From Nipponacmea schrenckii (lineage: Eukaryota > Mollusca > Gastropoda > Lottiidae), in contig CM060202.1 of assembly GCA_030562195.1 (NCBI GenBank), forward strand, positions 31,486,599 to 31,550,598: 64,000 nucleotides of DNA. The letters run 5' to 3'. Both the position numbers and the translations under genes were made by a program. The notes under the pieces were generated by a model. That model had not been told where the DNA came from, did no database searches, and saw only the letters and a list, made by a program, of their open reading frames with translations. This document shows positions 1 to 12,000 of this stretch, piece by piece. How positions within the stretch are numbered: the stretch's first letter is position 1; every line of letters starts with the position of its first letter.

Positions 1-181
1 CTACTACAATAATATATAATATATGCCCTTTGTGGGGGAGGGAGGGGGAGGCCACACATACTTCTATAATAATATACGCTAAACGCTCTTAGTGGGGTGG
101 GGGGAGGCATACGACCCCCCCCCCCCCAAAAACAGTTATTTCAAAAGATAGTGTAAAGGTAGTTGATATAATATATATAAT

Positions 182-311
182 TGGACACAATAGTATGGAT
201 AACAATTACTTTAATAAATAACTTTGAACGTTTCGACGTGAGTACTCTCGTCTTTATCGAAATGTCGCAAGTTATTTATGAAAGTAATTGTTATCTATAT
301 AATTGTGTCCA
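182..311. repeat. foldback (long inverted repeat) element
   Basis: Two arms of about 42 bases at 182-223 and 270-311 are near-perfect reverse complements. Both start TGGACACAAT and contain GATAACAATTACTTT. Pairing continues weakly inward across a core with GAACGTTTCGA and TCGAAATGTCGC. The whole unit is a 130 bp hairpin with no coding capacity, typical of a miniature foldback or MITE-type element. Target duplications are not clear in the AT-rich flanks. Confidence 0.75.
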
Positions 312-1873
312 GCTATATATTATCCAGTTATTAAATACCTTTCAGAAAGTTTACATATGGTAAGCTTACAGGTAGAATAAAAATTATTATATACAAACCC
401 AAGTACACCAGGGCATAAATTATGGTATAACTTTTTTTAATAAAGAACGTTAAATAATTGTGAATAAACAGGTGTGTTAAACCATACTCCCCAGTGTTGT
501 CTTTATATATATTATATGCGTGTGGTCTCCACTTCGTTCGTTCAAATTTTATATAAAAAAAAGTACACATATCGGCAGCATACACTGTAACGTAATTCTA
601 TATAGCCAATGTAAGTACCTAGTTTTTAAAATCAGCGTTCATTGGAAGCGAATGTTAACATTTCATCTAACAACCAATATACATGAAAGGCGCGCGGCAT
701 TTCATCCCCACCATAATATTTGTATTCATTGAAACTAGTCAAGCGAGTTTTCTTTCTGAATGGTTTTAAAACAATCAAATATTGAAACTCCGTCTTTTGT
801 TTACAAATTCCAAAGATTTTTAGAAATTTACCATAAAGTGAACCAAACTCACCTAATATTCGCCATAGATCCATTTTTTATCACACAGAATTCAATAATA
901 TTCGCAGATTTATCCGTCCAGATAATCCTTTAATATTACTAAAGATTGGACCAGTTCGGTTATAATCCTGTCGTCTGATTTCAGGAACAGCACGTTCATT
1001 TCACGTCGTGGGGGGTGAACACAGTCGGGTTCGGCTTCATACACCACACTGGGAAATGATAATATGCATTAAATAGTTCCTCGTGATAAATATGAAGTCT
1101 AGAATCCGACCGGACGGGCGTCGTCCTTCTCGTAGTTTGTATGTAGTCAGTGAAGCGGAGACAGAATAATACAGGTAACGTTACAATCGGTGGAGTGAGA
1201 GAGTTAACAATCGTTGTTTAACTCGGATACTATACGTGTAGGAATATATAACTGATATTGTCGCTGTAAATGATTTAACCTCATTAGTTATTATTTTGAT
1301 TTATTTAATTATTGAATATTATATAATTATCTATGAAAAATCTGTCGTATCTGAATTGGTGAAGATAGCAACAGATTATCACGAACTATTTGTTATCGCG
1401 GTATGATATAACCGAATAATCCAGTCCCACTAAAATTATTACGATAATTGAAATAGCGCAGTAAATGACTGTATTATATATATAAGGGTTTGATTGTTGT
1501 CAATCTCTTTATAAAAAAATCTTTACATTTCCCTCAAGGATTGGTTTACCGACGAGTATATTTCTGTACAAACCGGCCAATTTATCATAACTTATAGGAA
1601 GATCTAGTTTTTCGAAATAATTAAAGAAGGGAAGGGCGCAATTATTGTTGCACCCTAGTATAGACAAGAGCATGTGTGTTTTGGGAATAAACTCTTCGTC
1701 AGGAGGAGATTTGATTGAAAGAACCCATAGAAGTTATGTTTATCCTATCCGCAAGTCGTGATAGCAGCTTGATTGGTGTCGACCAAATTTCAAAGACGAC
1801 TGTAAGGGGCTTGTTACTGAAACTATGGTTTGATTTAAGTTGGCTCTGAAAGGGTTAGGGTTAACACTTAAGT

Positions 1874-2366
1874 CCTTTTTATTTAAGCAAATCGTATCTA
1901 TACGCTTTACACGGCCGAGTATCATCTCGTGGTACAAATCAACCCGCCTTAAATAAACACCATCAATCGATGTAGCAATGTGTGACCAACCGGAATTTGA
2001 TACTCGCATAAAAAAATAAAAAAATTATTTCTGTTATCAATGGGTGCGAAATTATTTTATTCACTGTTCGCAGATATTCGACCTATGACTTTAAATCACG
2101 CTTCGGAATTAGCAGGCAATCATTCACATCATATTTGAACGATTTCTCGAAATATTCTTTCTTGTAACCGGTACTACTCGCGAATGCCATCTTAAAAGCT
2201 AATCGAATCGTACCAAAGTGCTGTGAGAGACGAGTTGGTCGATTTGGGTATGCGCTTTGACAAATCGCTAAAATAAGTGTGCATTGTAGGCAAATCGTTG
2301 TTGGCGCTTCGCTTAAATAAATGTACGCTTTGATCGGTGTTGATACGATTTGCTTAAATAAAAAGG
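1874..2366. mobile_element. MITE-like element with ~25 bp terminal inverted repeats
   Basis: The left end CCTTTTTATTTAAGCAAATC (1874 onward) is repeated in inverted orientation at the right end (about 2342-2366), giving a unit of about 490 bp. Sub-terminal CTTAAATAAA motifs recur inside both ends. No transposase frame is visible, so it would be non-autonomous. No clear target duplication was seen. The open frame at 1740-2009 overlaps its left end and is not considered a gene. Confidence 0.6.
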
Positions 2367-2588
2367 CCTATAGATTCGATGTTAGAGATAATCCGGACCA
2401 TATTTATTTGACTCGGACCGATGTTAAAACCAACAGACGATAAGCTCTATTTTATAAGGTATCAAGATGTTTGTTATCTAGTCTACCGGGAACACATAAC
2501 AATATATTGTTTTGCTTTAATGTCGTATACAAATATATATTATACTATAATATCTACTATATATTAATTAATTACCTCTGTTAATAAT

Positions 2589-2697
2589 AATCACCGTTTG
2601 AAATTTATACAACGTTTCGGCAAGTTTCCCTCGTTTTGTTTCGATATAGTAAAAAGGGAAAACGCCGGAACGTTGCATTAAATTTCAAGCAGTGATT
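2589..2697. repeat. short foldback element
   Basis: Arms of about 43 bases at 2589-2631 and 2655-2697 are imperfect reverse complements (left contains CACCGTTTGAAATTTATAC, right contains AAATTTCAAGCAGTG), separated by a 23-base loop. This is a miniature hairpin element without coding capacity. It shares a CAACGTTTCG core with the foldback at 182-311 and with the 113 bp tandem array at 31.4 kb, which suggests related families. Confidence 0.7.
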
Positions 2698-3589
2698 GTT
2701 ACAACCAGGTAAAGGGAAGTAACTTTTTTTTACGACAAAATACATCAGACCACAGTTGAATTATATTCTTATAAAACGTCTCACCATTAATCTTGGTCGG
2801 CTATCTCAAATCCATATTTGAAAATTGAACAGTTTGAGTTGAGTATTCGACTTTACTTCGTCTCATACTTTGACTGACTGCAATAGCCACTTTCTTGTAT
2901 CACCCAATACAAAGTTTTGTTTGGATTGTAACCTAGGGAATACAACCACCCAGATCTCACGATTTGGTCCGTACCATTCTCGGGGACTTGGGTAAAGGGT
3001 GTTATTAGTCAAGGAATATTTTCTCTCAAAAATTCTAGAATCTAACCACAATATACACCAGGCCAGTAAGAAAATAAATTAATTATGTTTTGAAACAACC
3101 TACTCCTGGTCGGTTGGTTGGTTTTAGACATATATTAATAAGCAGGTAATAAAGATTCGGTTGAAGAAGACTTATATAAGCGTTATGCATGTCTAAGGAT
3201 CGTCTTTATCGGTTTGTTTAACCCCCCCCCTCTCTATCTCTGTCTATCTCTCTCAACTAATACTAGACAAGGCCATAGAATACGTCTATCGTCCTAATAG
3301 CGTAGTCTAGTTTATTAACCTGAAGGAGGTGAAGGTGCTTTTTAATATACTAGTACTCAATTTTCTTATACAGACCACTTTACATAATAACAACATCTTT
3401 CTCAGCTTTTTTAATTTTTATATAAAAACTAAATTTGAAGATACAAAAGTCAATAGCACTATCATTTTCAAGTCATTTCAATTTCCAAAAATGTCCTGAT
3501 CCACATTAACAAGATTGGCTCACCGAAACCGAGAAGGCGTGTCACATAATGTGTCACACATCGTAACAAAATGGACGGTATAGTTTATT

Positions 3590-3815
3590 GTTCGTAACGT
3601 GACGTTATAAAGAGTTTATTATTATTATAAGACGCGATGTAGAGTGACGGGGAATACCATAGCCGTGATGAGGGTGTAGTATAGTGTGACGAGACGTGAT
3701 ATCCAAAGCGTGACGTTTAGAGGCGTGACGTTAGTGGAACCATTAATGCTTAATCTGCAAATTAATGCAGTAACGCCATACTATACCACAATCCTCAGCG
3801 TGACGTCCATTTATA
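3590..3815. promoter_or_regulatory. cluster of TGACGT (CRE-like) half sites
   Basis: At least four GTGACGT sites occur within about 220 bases (around 3599, 3711, 3726 and 3800), plus degenerate TGACG sites between them. TGACGT is the half site bound by CREB/ATF bZIP factors in animals. No gene start is recognised next to it, and the cluster may simply be an old short repeat. A regulatory role is inference only. Confidence 0.25.
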
Positions 3816-3954
3816 AATTATCACCATATACATCGTGCCCAATCAATCAACTAGTTCTTTTATTTTCCGTCATTTTGACAAAAAAACATTTTCACCTGAA
3901 AAATAAATGTCATAATTTAAATTAATCATAATTTTTAAATATCTTATCTTTCAT

Positions 3955-5860
3955 GATTCGTAGAAAGGATCCTGGTTAACCTAAGTTGTTATCCTTGTAA
4001 AATCAATACCAAGAGGTTTGACCGACGACCAGCTGGTAGAAAGGATCCTGGTGAACCTAAGTTGTTATCCTTGTAAAATAAATACCAAGAGGTTTAACCG
4101 ACGACCAGCTGGTAGAAAGGATCCTGGTGAACCTAAGTTGTTATCCTTGTAAAATAAATACCAAGAGGTTTGACCAAGGACCAGCTGGTAGAAAGGATCC
4201 TGGTTAACCTAAGTTGTTATCCTTGTAAACTCAATACCAAGAGGTTTGACCAAGGACCAGCTGGTAGAAAGGATCCTGGTAACTAAGTTGTTATCTTGTA
4301 AACTAATACCAAGAGGTTTGACCAAGGACCAGCTGGTAGAAAGGATCCTGGTTAACCTAAGTTGTTATCCTTGTAAACTCAATACCAAGAGGTTTGACCA
4401 AGGACCAGCTGGTAGAAAGGATCCTGGTTAACCTAAGTTGTTATCCTTGTAAACTCAATACCAAGAGGTTTGACCAAGGCCAGCTGGTAGAAAGGATCCT
4501 AATTACCTAAGTTGTTATCCTTGTAAATCAATACCAAGAGGTTTGACCAAAGGCCAGCTGGTAGAAAGGATCCTGGTTAACCTAAGTTGTTATCCTTGTA
4601 AATCAATACAAGAGGTTTGACCAAGGACCAGCTGGTAGAAAGGATCCTGGTAACCTAAGTTGTTATCCTTGTAAACTCAATACCAAGAGGTTTGACCAAG
4701 GACCAGCTGGTAGAAAGGATCCTGGTTAACCTAAGTTGTTATCCTTGTAAATCAATACCAAGAGGTTTGACCAAGGACCAGCTGGTAGAAAGGATCCTGG
4801 TTAACCTAAGTATGTTATCCTTGTAATCAATACCAAGAGGTTTGACCAAGGACCAGCTGGTAGAAAGGATCCTGGTAACCTAAGTTGTTATCCTTGTAAA
4901 TCAATACAAGAGGTTTGACCAAGGACCAGCTGGTAGAAAGGATCCTGGTTAACCTAAGTTGTTATCCTTGTAAACTCAATACCAAGAGGTTTGACCAAGG
5001 ACCAGCTGGTAGAAAGGATCCTGGTAACCTAAGTTGTTATCCTTGTAAAATCAATACCAAGAGGTTTGACCAAGGCCAGCTGGTAGAAAGGATCCTAATG
5101 TGAACCTAAGTTGTTATCCTTGTAAAATCAATACCAAGAGGTTTGACCAAGGCCAGCTGGTAGAAAGGATCTCTGTGAACCTAAGTTGTTATCCTTGTAA
5201 AATCAATACCAAGAGGTTTGACCAAGGACCAGCTGGTAGAAAGGATCCTGGTGAACCTAAGTTGTTATCCTTGTAAAATCAATACCAAGAGGTTTGACCA
5301 AGGACCAGCTGGTAGAAAGGATCCTGGTGAACCTAAGTTGTTATCCTTGTAAAATCAATACCAAGAGGTTTGACCAAGGCCCAGCTGGTAGAAAGGATCT
5401 TAACTGTGAACCTAAGTTGTTATCCTTGTAAAATCAATACCAAGAGGTTTGACCAAGACCAGCTGGTAGAAAGGATCCTGGTGAACCTAAGTTGTTATCT
5501 TGTAAAATCAATACCAAGAGGTTTGACCAAGGACCAGCTGGTAGAAAGGATCCTGGTGAACCTAAGTTGTTATCCTTGTAAAATCAATACCAAGAGGTTT
5601 GACCAAGGACCAGCTGGTAGAAAGGATCCTGGTTAACCTAAGTTGTTATCCTTGTAAAATCAATACCAAGAGGTTTAACCAAGGACCAGCTGGTAGAAAG
5701 GATCCTTGTGAACCTAAGTTGTTATCCTTGTAAAATCAATACCAAGAGGTTTGACCAAGGACCAGCTGGTAGAAAGGATCCTGTGAACCTAAGTTGTTAT
5801 CCTTGTAAAATCAATACCAAGAGGTTTGACCAAGGACCAGCTGGTAGAAAGGATCCTCAA
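3955..5860 (+). repeat. ~76 bp tandem array derived from a SINE-like element
   Basis: About 25 head-to-tail copies of a 73-77 bp unit containing AAGAGGTTTGACCAAGGACC, AGCTGGTAGAAAGGATCC and CTAAGTTGTTATCCTTGTAA. Units differ mostly by single-base deletions and by GGTTAACC versus GGTGAACC. The same unit forms a shorter array at 12.7-13.2 kb and occurs once, in inverted orientation, inside a longer interspersed element at 43.9-44.2 kb. Open frames of 60-90 residues running through it are repeat artefacts. Confidence 0.95.
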
Positions 5861-5937
5861 GAGTTTGATTTATTTGTACACGTATCCCTTCTCAAAATGA
5901 AATTCCGACACCAGGTTTGTGTGTAATCTAATGAAAG

Positions 5938-6059
5938 CTAACAAATTATTTGCTCTTTATCTCCTAAAGTTCCACTTACATCATCTATTATACCGTCAAA
6001 ATTCTTCATGCCATCTCCACTTCCAATAATTAAACTACTCTTTCTTACTTCTACTGAAC
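5938..6059 (-). CDS. Pif-like gene, last coding exon (LamG end)
   Basis: Opens at an ATTCTAG acceptor in phase with the previous exon and reads to a TAG stop at 5938. It encodes SLIIGSGDGMKNFDGIIDDV, the typical closing strand of a LamG domain (GxxxxxxFxGxIDDV). This exon is too short to stand out as an open frame and was found by walking splice phases from 6581. Confidence 0.8.
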
Positions 6060-9000
6060 CTAGAATTACACACAATATAATATAAACATATTATAAACAC
6101 ACACTAACAGAAACACACATACACAATAAATTATAAACACGCACATAAAATAACATAAATACACTATAAAATCAAACACAAATAGAAACACACTAAAAAG
6201 CATTAACACACACTACAAAAAAATACACTTATAAAGACACACGTACAATATATAAACACACAAACTGTACATACACACACTACATATACTAATAAAGAGA
6301 TAAATAATAATATAAACACACACACTAATAAAAAAGATATATATAATATAAACATACACACACATAATATAAACTCACACATTGTCTATATTCAAACATT
6401 TTTTTCCGATTTCTGATTTCCAACACGATATTGGGGGTAGTATGGAACACACAATTCTGCACATAATTCATAGAGTACTTAGAGACAGTGTTAGTAAATA
6501 CCGTGTAGGTTTAAAGTGAGATGAGATGACAGGTTGTCTATTCGTGTGTCAGGTAACCTTCAAGATTCTATTAATCCTACCTGATGCTGGTGTAGATTTA
6601 GATAATCCATCCACCTCTCCTGTTAATCTACCATTCTCCAGAGATAATCTCGCCTTTATTAATCCACTCGTCTGAAAATACGTGAGAGCAATATTATTGA
6701 AGACTTTTAGAACACAGGGATAACCATTTTCTGCCAAAAGATTTGCGCGAATGTGCGAAATGATTGCTACATGAAAACACATTGAGGTAGGGGCCCTGAG
6801 TCTGTCTGACGTCGAGTAGAAACGGTATAACTCGATTTAAGAAGAGTAAAATGCAAATAAAGCTGAAAATTAATATCACAAATAAATACATACATCCATG
6901 CATTCAGTGTCAGTGTTTATCGTTGAATAATAATAAAAAATCCCAACAAGCAAGACAACTCTGCTATTTAAAAATCTCGCCTAAGGTTTGCCTAAACTCA
7001 GGAGTAATTGTTGTATAGTAGTGGACTCCTTTAAAGAGGAGTGTCAGCAGGTGTCTTGAAAAGAGTAAATTTGTTTATTTCCAAAATAAAATAAACTTAC
7101 CGATGAAATAGGAAGAATAACAACTGAAGGATTGGACGATCTGGTTGTTTTAACGCTGAAGGTGACACCAATTGGTCCAGTAGCGATATATAGGGACGGT
7201 TTGACTCCACAGTCACCGTTACTGATCACCACCTCGTCTCTACGTCTATCAGCAGGTTGATATACCACCTCTATTACCAGGTCTTTACCAAGTGGAGCGT
7301 TAGCGAACCGGTTAACCAATAACTTGTTTTTACCATTAAACAAACCAACACCTGTTTTAGACGTGACTCCAATGTTTTCTATCCAAAATCTATGTCTAGA
7401 TTCATCTCGTACACCGTTGTTAAATGAAATATGAAGCATTGGATCACAATCTGAAACAGGAAACAGGTACTTGACTGACATAGAATAGAAGTGGAATGCA
7501 AAAAAATTATCAAAGGGTTGTGCAATAATATATTGGTCTCAAGTTTAAGATGAAGTACAATAGTCATATTAAAGTTTTGATATAAATTAAAGGTCATGTA
7601 CAAGACTAACAAGTGGTCTACAGAGTAAAAGTTTCGGATCAGAAAGAAAGAGGCAACTCAAACATAATTACATTGCTGTGAATTTTATATTATACATTAT
7701 GGAGAGGGGTCATATTGGCGTAAGACTGTTCCCTAATCCCATTAATGTATTAACAGAATACTGTTTATAAAAAAAAATATTATTGGAAATTGGACATCTT
7801 TCTAAGAAAATTTGATAATTAGAGATTGACTATGACGAATGGGGTGTGGTTTGGACACAATGGCATCATGTCATCAATGGTTTTATCATCCACGACCTTA
7901 ACGTCCTCCATGATAATCTCCAAACGAAATATTTCAAGGGCAGCCCATTTTCTGATGTCACCTAATATAGTAACAGAACGTCTTTTAACTGAACCTAATA
8001 CTATATCACTTCATCATGTTCCTCAAAATAATATCTACATTTATTTGATTCATTACGGGACACGTTTCCGAGTATTTATATCTTTATCCGTCTTGACTTA
8101 CTAACGTTCTTTACTACCAACAGTTGACCTTAACAATACACTTTGACCTGTGACCTGAGCTGACCCTAGGTTTGATAGATCGATAGATTGGCCTGTTATA
8201 ATTGATCAGGTCGTGCTACAGATTATATATTTAACAATTAAACCAGTGTTTCTGTCAACCACCATACTGTCTTGATGGATTTCTAGTGGGCGTGGTTTAC
8301 TCACATTGATTGACAGCTGACCTACTGATCCAGGAAACCAACTTGATACATGATTGTTTTTATTGAATAAGTTTTATTCTTGTCATTTATTAATTCTAGG
8401 AGATATGAATAATTCAAAAGACAGGTGTTCAAACTTGATAAGCATAAGATATAGCTTCTCTCATGCAACAATAGATAAATCCAAATATTTTATCTTATAA
8501 AATGTTTTCTAAGTGACAGGGGCAGTAACTCTATCTAGTTATAAGACGATTGATATCTTACCTTGTTAAGTGTTTTCTGAGAGACAGGGGCTGTAACTCT
8601 ATCTAAGTTATAAACTGTTTGATGCATTACCTACGTTAACCGTTTTCTAAGCGACAGGGGCAGTAACTCCATCTAGTTATAAGACGTTTGATGTCTTACC
8701 TTTGTTAAGTGTTTTCTGAGCGACAGGGGCAGTAACTCTATCAGAACAGCGACAAGTCTGTGGATTAAAGCCTGTAGTTGGAGCGCATTCTAACCTGACC
8801 CATCTATTTACAGGCACTCTTTGTTCAAACGCTGTTTTACTATCAGCTACTGCTCTTTTATCACATAACTTCTGGACTGGGAAGAGAAAATATAAAATAA
8901 ATATAGAAACGAAATAAAATGGAGTTTTACGTCCTACTATTCTGCTCTTTATGGGCTAATAATATTAGATTACATAATTCCTGTTTCTGAGACTAAGGTA

Positions 9001-12000
9001 TGATTGGTTAAACGCATGTCGATTCTGTCTCTTTAAATGAAACTTGTTGCCTTTTCATTAATTTGGAACAGGGAATAATCCTGAGGGTACGACGAGTCCA
9101 CGTTTATGTTTCAACTTACCAATACTGCTCGGCTTCTGCTGGGGTCCGAGACACTCATCGCGACAAGTTCCTCTCCGGTCGACCTCACACAGCAGGGACG
9201 CTTGTTGAAATCTGTACCCCTCGGGACAGCAATATCCAACCGGGGTCGCCCAATCACACCTCCAGTAACCTGCACAATGACCCGACATCGCAGTATATCT
9301 GGTGGTGGTATTATTACAGGGATCTGAAATACAGAAATAGATGAAAAGATAATTAGCTACATGTATTAATTAAATGTTATATTGATGTTTGATTATTTCG
9401 GGTTTTGTTAGAACTAACTAGTTCTTTTATATAGTCATACGAATGGTGGTTTATAAAGATAGAGGGCGTCCGAAATACAAATAAGAAGAATTTGGGTGAT
9501 CAGAAATAGCCAAACACACCATGATACGTATAGTAAAATGAAATGAAATGTATTAAGGCGCATTAGCACCAAAACGGGCTATATAGCACCTGCAAGAAGA
9601 TAGCAGAGAAAATAACTAAATCTAAAACGGTTGTAATAAAGTCGTTCAATAAGAGTTTTTAAATCAAGGCCCAATAACAGGGAATAGAGCAAGAAGACTT
9701 ACTTTATATCCTGAAAATAAATATATTAAATCCAATATATTTTATATATGTATCATTATTTCTTCTAAACTCAATAATTGAAGAAGGTATGTAAATTTCA
9801 CCTGCACCTCATTTCGCCTACTATTTCGCCTACCCCTCATTTCGCCTAAATTATTTCGCCTACCCCTCATTTCGCCTACCTCATTTCACCTACCTATTTC
9901 GCCTATTCCCTCATTTCGCCTACCTCATTTCGCCTTTTCCCCTCATTTCGCCTACCTTATTTCGCCTACCCCTCATTTCGCCTACCTCATTTCGCCTACC
10001 CCTCATTTCGCCTACCTTATTTCGCCTACCCTCATTTCGCCTACCTATTTCGCCTACCTCATTTCGCCTACCTTATTTCGCCTACCCCTCATTTCGCCTA
10101 CCTTATTTCGCCTACATCATTTCGCCTACCCCTTAATTTGCCTACCTCATTTCGCCTACCTCATTTCGCCTACCTCATTTCGCCTACCCCTTAATTTGCC
10201 TACCTCATTTCGCCTACCTCATTTCGCCTACCCCTTATTTCGCCTACCTCATTTCGCCTACCCTATTTCACGTACCTCATTTCGCCTACCCCTTATTTCG
10301 CCTACCACTTATTTCGCCTACCTCATTTCGCCTACTTCATTTCACCTTACCCTTATTTCGCCTTCACCTCAATTTGCCTACCCCTCATTTCACCTACAGT
10401 AATTCAAATGCCTAATTGTCTCACCTCTGTGAGTTATGTAAATGGACATTATCCCCGGCTGCGAACTTACCCAAGCTCTAATCTAGTCCAAGCGAAAAAG
10501 ACGTTTAAACCTATGATAACATCTCACATTTATTGGTTGTAAAATAAGGCATAAAATAACAGCACCAATCAAAAGAGTGAAACATCCAATAGAATCAGTC
10601 TATAGGGGTGCTCCCTGTAAAGAGGGACTGAGATTGTCGGATGGGACAAAAAACCAAGGCCCCGTGTGCTACAGGCTGCAGACGTTAAATATCCCTCAAC
10701 AGTTAAAAATCGCAAAAAGTGTAGGTTAATGCCGCTGTCCTGGCAAAATTTCCCTCATTGCAAACTGCATGGCGTTGTCCGTCTTCATTAGGCCACAGGA
10801 TACAAAAGAGTGGGACCTCTGTAAAGATTTCCTTACTTTGTTAACGGTAGTCTACAAGGCTGTCTGTTTTCACCTTAACAATTCCCTATTTCTGTACATG
10901 TACTAGTACAAATTAAGTTTTGAAAACATAAAAGTACAGTCTAAGAGATTTAAGGTTAATTTATTCTCCGTTAACCGTGTAAATCAACGTTTGAAAAACA
11001 TAAAAATGTTAAACTCAAAAGTTAAAAGTTTAATTTAGTTTGTATGTCCCAGTTTAAAGAATTTTGACACATGATTAAAATTTGCGTCAGAAGTTTTAAT
11101 GACCCATATTAAAATGTGTATAGTAAAAATAACCAAAGATATAAATGAGTTTTGTCCATTTTAAGATTGTACGTCGATAAAGAGTGTGTATGTACCCATT
11201 ATTAAAATTACCATCTGTTATAATGTGTATGTCACCTTTTTAAAATGGGTACCATAAAGATTTGTTATCTTGTAAAATGGGTTAGACCTTGTCTTTAAAC
11301 AAGGTGTTATTACTTTAATATTAAAAATTCTATTACCCATGATTAAAGACATGTGTATGACCCATCGTTTAAAATGAAGTGTGTGATGTATCTTGTTATT
11401 AAAGAGTGTGTTATGTACCTTGTTATTAAAGAAGTGTGTTATGTACCTTGTTATTAAAGATGTGTGTTATGTACCTTGTTATAAAGAAGTGTGTTATGTA
11501 CCTGGTTATTAAAGAAGTGTGTTATGTACCTTGTTATTAAAGATGTGTGTAAGTACCTTGTATTAAAGAGTGTGTTATGTACCTTGTTATTAAAGAGTGT
11601 GTTATGTACCTTGTTATTAAGAAGTGTGTTATGTACTTGTTATTAAAGAAGTGTGTTATGTACCTTGTTATTAAAGAAGTGTGTTATGTACCTTGTTATT
11701 AAAGATGTGTGTTATGTACCTTGTTATTAAAGAAGTGTGTTATTTACCTTGTTATTAAAGATGTGTGTTATGTACCTTGTTATTAAAGATGTGTGTTATG
11801 TACCTTGATATTAAAGAACTGTGTTTTTATAATACATGTTATTATTATCTTGCGTTGTATCATCTAATAGTCTCATTTATATCAAAATTTAGTAATTCTA
11901 GTAAAAATTCTACTTACGATTTGTACATTTCGTGTTCCTCGGGTAATCACAAGATAATATTTCTTTATTCCAGTACAAACCAAACGGACATTGAAGTTCG

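Larger units (their letters stand above)
1..3950. other. gene-poor left flank
   Basis: No exon with recognisable protein similarity was found. The stretch holds G-rich and poly-C tracts (about 35-130), foldback and inverted-repeat elements listed separately, and a somewhat CpG-rich patch at about 1000-1200. The short open frames here look like chance or repeat sequence. One weak candidate is a minus-strand start exon, ATG at 874 with a good GTGAGT donor after 853 (reading MDLWRIL); its gene would continue off the left edge. It is too short to call. Confidence 0.5.

Noticed and set aside
1740..2009. 89-residue minus-strand frame
   Set aside because: It overlaps the end of an inverted-repeat element and shows no recognisable protein pattern.
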